The position numbers and the translations under genes are program-made. From NCBI GenBank assembly GCA_965204295.1, contig OZ241973.1:3038001-3102000 (forward strand): DNA of 64,000 bases, given 5' to 3'. The notes beneath the pieces are model-generated. The model was not told the DNA's origin and did no database searches. It saw nothing but the letters and a program-made list of their open reading frames with translations. Origin of the DNA: JAWKWH01 sp965204295 (GTDB lineage: Bacteria; Pseudomonadota; Alphaproteobacteria; Rhizobiales; Rhizobiaceae). Position 1 is the stretch's first letter. Every line of letters starts with the position of its first letter. Positions 61,778 to 64,000 of the stretch are shown here, piece after piece.

Positions 61778-63235
61778 ATGTTGCAGAAGACCAGCCATTT
61801 CATGCGTGAAGCCAATCTGATCGACGGTCAATGGGTGGGCGCGGATTCAGGTGAAACCATCGACGTTACAAACCCGGCGACCGGACTGAAGCTTGGAACC
61901 GTTCCGAAATCCGGCGCGGCCGAGACCGCTCGCGCCATATCCGCCGCCCGGGAAGCCTTTGGCGAATGGCGAAAGACATCCGCCCTGCATCGTTCGCAAC
62001 TCTTGAGGAAGTTGCATGATGCGATCATGGACAATCAGGATTCGCTCGCCGAACTGCTGACCCTGGAGCAGGGCAAGCCGTTGTTCGAAGCCAGGGGCGA
62101 GGTCGGAATGTCCGCGGCCTATGTGCTTTGGTTCGCCGAGGAGGGACGCCGGGTTTACGGAGACATGGCGCCGTCGCCCTGGGCGGACCGCAAGATCATG
62201 GTCACCAGGGAGCCGGTTGGCGTCATCGCGGCGATTACCCCCTGGAACTTCCCGTCCTCCATGCTTGCGCGCAAGATCGGTCCGGCGCTGGCCGCCGGTT
62301 GCACCGCGGTGGTCAAGCCGGCGACGGCGACGCCCTATTCCGGCCTCGCATGGGGTGTGTTGTGTAAGGAAGCGGGCATTCCGGCCGGCGTGGTCAACAT
62401 CGTGACCGGCTCGGCTTCCGCCATCGGCAACGAGATTTGCGACAACCCGCTTGTCCGCAAGATCACGTTCACCGGCTCCACCGAAGTGGGCAAGGTCATC
62501 ATGCGCCGCGCCGCGGGTACGGTGAAGAAAGTGTCGATGGAACTTGGCGGAAATGCGCCCTTCATCGTGTTCGAAGATGCCGATATCGATCGCGCGGTGG
62601 AAGGTGCGATCATTGCAAAATACCGCAATTCCGGCCAGACCTGCGTTTGCACGAACCGCTTTCTGGTGCAGGCCGGCATCCACGATGAGTTCCTCGGCAA
62701 GCTTGTCGCGGCGACGAATGCGCTTCGGGTAGGCCCGGGCTTGGAAGAGGGCGTCAGGCAGGGCCCGTTGATCGACAGTCGCGCCGTGGGAACCGTTGAA
62801 GGCATGATCGCGGATGCCAGGGCGAAAGGCGGTCGCGTCGTCGCCGGCGGCAAGCGCCACGAATTGGGCGGCACGTTCTTTCAACCGACCGTGATCGCCG
62901 ACGCCTCCGCCGACATGCGCTTCACAAAGGAGGAGATATTCGGTCCGATCTCGCCGGTCTACAGGTTCGAGACCGAGGAGGAGGCGGTCGACATGGCCAA
63001 CGATACCGAATATGGTCTGGCCTGCTACTTCTATACCAGCGACCTCGGACGGGCATTCCGCGTGTCCGACGCCGTGAAGTACGGCCTGATCGGCGTCAAT
63101 GAGGGCCTGATCACGACGGTGGAAGCCCCGTTTGGCGGCCTGAAGGAATCCGGCCTTGGCAAGGAAGGCGGGCATCAGGGCATTGAGGACTATCTCGACA
63201 GCAAATATGTCTGCATCGGCGGGCTGGGACTTTAG
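61778..63235 (+). CDS. GabD-like aldehyde dehydrogenase (succinate/sulfolactaldehyde semialdehyde type)
   Basis: A 485-residue NAD(P)-dependent aldehyde dehydrogenase. Catalytic residues are Cys289 (GQTCVCTNRF) and Glu255 (MELGGNAPF); the cofactor loop is FTGSTEVGK near 231-239 and the WNFP motif is at 156-159. The sequence is of the GabD type, which oxidises succinate semialdehyde; sulfolactaldehyde dehydrogenases of sulfosugar pathways are close relatives. AAGGAG nine bases before ATG 61778 sets the start. It is followed after 11 bases by an aldose 1-epimerase, which favours a sugar-related aldehyde over GABA breakdown. Confidence 0.88.
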   Translation: MLQKTSHFMREANLIDGQWVGADSGETIDVTNPATGLKLGTVPKSGAAETARAISAAREAFGEWRKTSALHRSQLLRKLHDAIMDNQDSLAELLTLEQGKPLFEARGEVGMSAAYVLWFAEEGRRVYGDMAPSPWADRKIMVTREPVGVIAAITPWNFPSSMLARKIGPALAAGCTAVVKPATATPYSGLAWGVLCKEAGIPAGVVNIVTGSASAIGNEICDNPLVRKITFTGSTEVGKVIMRRAAGTVKKVSMELGGNAPFIVFEDADIDRAVEGAIIAKYRNSGQTCVCTNRFLVQAGIHDEFLGKLVAATNALRVGPGLEEGVRQGPLIDSRAVGTVEGMIADARAKGGRVVAGGKRHELGGTFFQPTVIADASADMRFTKEEIFGPISPVYRFETEEEAVDMANDTEYGLACYFYTSDLGRAFRVSDAVKYGLIGVNEGLITTVEAPFGGLKESGLGKEGGHQGIEDYLDSKYVCIGGLGL

Positions 63236-63246
63236 CCGACCGTCCG

Positions 63247-64000
63247 ATGGAAACGTTTGGCCGGACCGCCGATGGCGAGGAAATCCGCCGGCTGACGGTA
63301 TCCGGCGGGGGGCTTACGGCCAACATCATCAACTGGGGCGCCGTCGTTCAGGACTTGAGGATTGACGGCCATCGTCCGGCGCTGGTGCTCGGATTCGAGA
63401 GCTTCGACGACTATCCCGAGAAGTCGCCCTATTTTGGAGCGATCGCGGGGCGGTTTGCCAACCGGATCGCCAATGGTCGGTTTTCGATCGATGGCGAGGA
63501 ATATCAAACCGACCGGAATTTTCTGGGAAAACACACTTTGCACGGCGGCATCGGCAGGCAGGTCTGGGAAATCGCCGGAAACGGGCCGGACTTTGCGGCA
63601 TTTACGCTGCTCGACCGCGCGGGCGAAACGGGCTTTCCCGGCAATCTTCGCATCAAATGCACCTACAGACTACGGCCGCCCGGCCGATTGACCGTCGAAT
63701 TGTCGGCGGAAACGGATGCGCCAACGCCCTGCAATCTCGCGCATCATTCATACTTCAATCTGGACGATGGCGGCGCCGGCGATATTCTTGACCATCGTTT
63801 GCGGATTGCCGCGAGCGCCTTCCTGCCGGTCGACGACGAACTGATGCCGACCGGCGTCGTACAGCCCGTTGACGAAACCGCTTTCGATTTCAGGACCGCC
63901 AGACCCATCCGACATGAAACGGACGGAGAACAGCAGCTTTACGATCACAACTACTGCCTGTCCGCGCAACGCGGTCCGCCGCGGCTGGCCGCGTGGGCGC
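63247..64000 (+). CDS. Aldose 1-epimerase (3' end missing)
   Basis: The first 251 residues of a mutarotase of the GalM family, cut by the window edge. It interconverts alpha and beta anomers of aldoses. Conserved blocks are NIINWGAVVQDLRIDG, PYFGAIAGRFANRI (start of the binding cleft), NLAHHSYFNLDD with the catalytic-site histidine pair, and a late YDHNYCL. It begins 11 bases after the aldehyde dehydrogenase stop, so the two form an operon that may continue beyond the window. Confidence 0.9.
   Translation, partial: METFGRTADGEEIRRLTVSGGGLTANIINWGAVVQDLRIDGHRPALVLGFESFDDYPEKSPYFGAIAGRFANRIANGRFSIDGEEYQTDRNFLGKHTLHGGIGRQVWEIAGNGPDFAAFTLLDRAGETGFPGNLRIKCTYRLRPPGRLTVELSAETDAPTPCNLAHHSYFNLDDGGAGDILDHRLRIAASAFLPVDDELMPTGVVQPVDETAFDFRTARPIRHETDGEQQLYDHNYCLSAQRGPPRLAAWA

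Overview
The window comes from the chromosome of an alphaproteobacterium, most likely in Hyphomicrobiales (Rhizobiales). The evidence is the end of the ribosomal-protein operon followed by a Do-like protease, rarA, crcB, rluC and ATP12, and the very-long-chain lipid A cluster (AcpXL, two ketoacyl synthases, alcohol dehydrogenase, LpxXL), which is typical of rhizobia. Most genes are GC-rich, use short intergenic gaps and often overlap by 4 to 8 bases.

Layout. 1-4.6 kb: secY (cut by the window edge), adk, rpsM, rpsK, rpoA, rplQ and a terminator. 4.7-10.4 kb: Do-like protease, rarA, a HemG-like flavodoxin, crcB, rluC-type pseudouridine synthase, ATP12 chaperone. 10.7-14.7 kb: a large dimethylglycine-dehydrogenase-type enzyme, a decayed methionine-synthase-like fragment and a GlxA-type AraC regulator. 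14.8-16.9 kb: a 46-residue ORF, an OmpA lipoprotein and a small secreted protein preceded by five tandem copies of a 20-base unit that carries its ribosome-binding site. 17-23 kb: a scar region with a broken GcvT-like gene, an MttB-family methyltransferase, a broken LysR gene, an AT-rich 2-oxoglutarate oxygenase, an IS630-type remnant and an HNH endonuclease, with related unidentified protein fragments at both ends.

23-32.7 kb holds one compact minus-strand operon: a cupin regulator, a DMGDH-type flavoenzyme, a PNPOx-type flavoprotein, a homocysteine methyltransferase, an aminotransferase, a second DMGDH-type flavoenzyme, a YjbR-like protein and an MFS transporter. It looks like a catabolic unit for an N-methylated amino acid or betaine and is the strongest candidate for an undescribed pathway. 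32.9-36.6 kb: nitroreductase, DUF3772 MscS channel, small periplasmic protein. 36.7-43.4 kb: a single-chain restriction-modification enzyme, rlmB, tRNA-Tyr, tRNA-Gly, and an MT-A70 methylase convergent with a BglII/BstYI-like endonuclease. 43.4-47.7 kb: ettA, a YHS protein, a broken Hint-domain gene and an AT-rich secreted protein.

47.9-54.7 kb: a dipeptide-type ABC importer with a fused double ATPase, a frameshifted small membrane gene and an M20 deacylase. 55-59.9 kb: the lipid A very-long-chain fatty acid cluster, apparently without its dehydratase. 60-64 kb: a YihV-like PfkB kinase, a cysteine-rich protein with a MerF-like transporter, a GabD-like aldehyde dehydrogenase and a truncated aldose 1-epimerase. 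No rRNA genes or CRISPR array were seen. Homology statements rest on recognised motifs and remembered family sequences; no database search was run.
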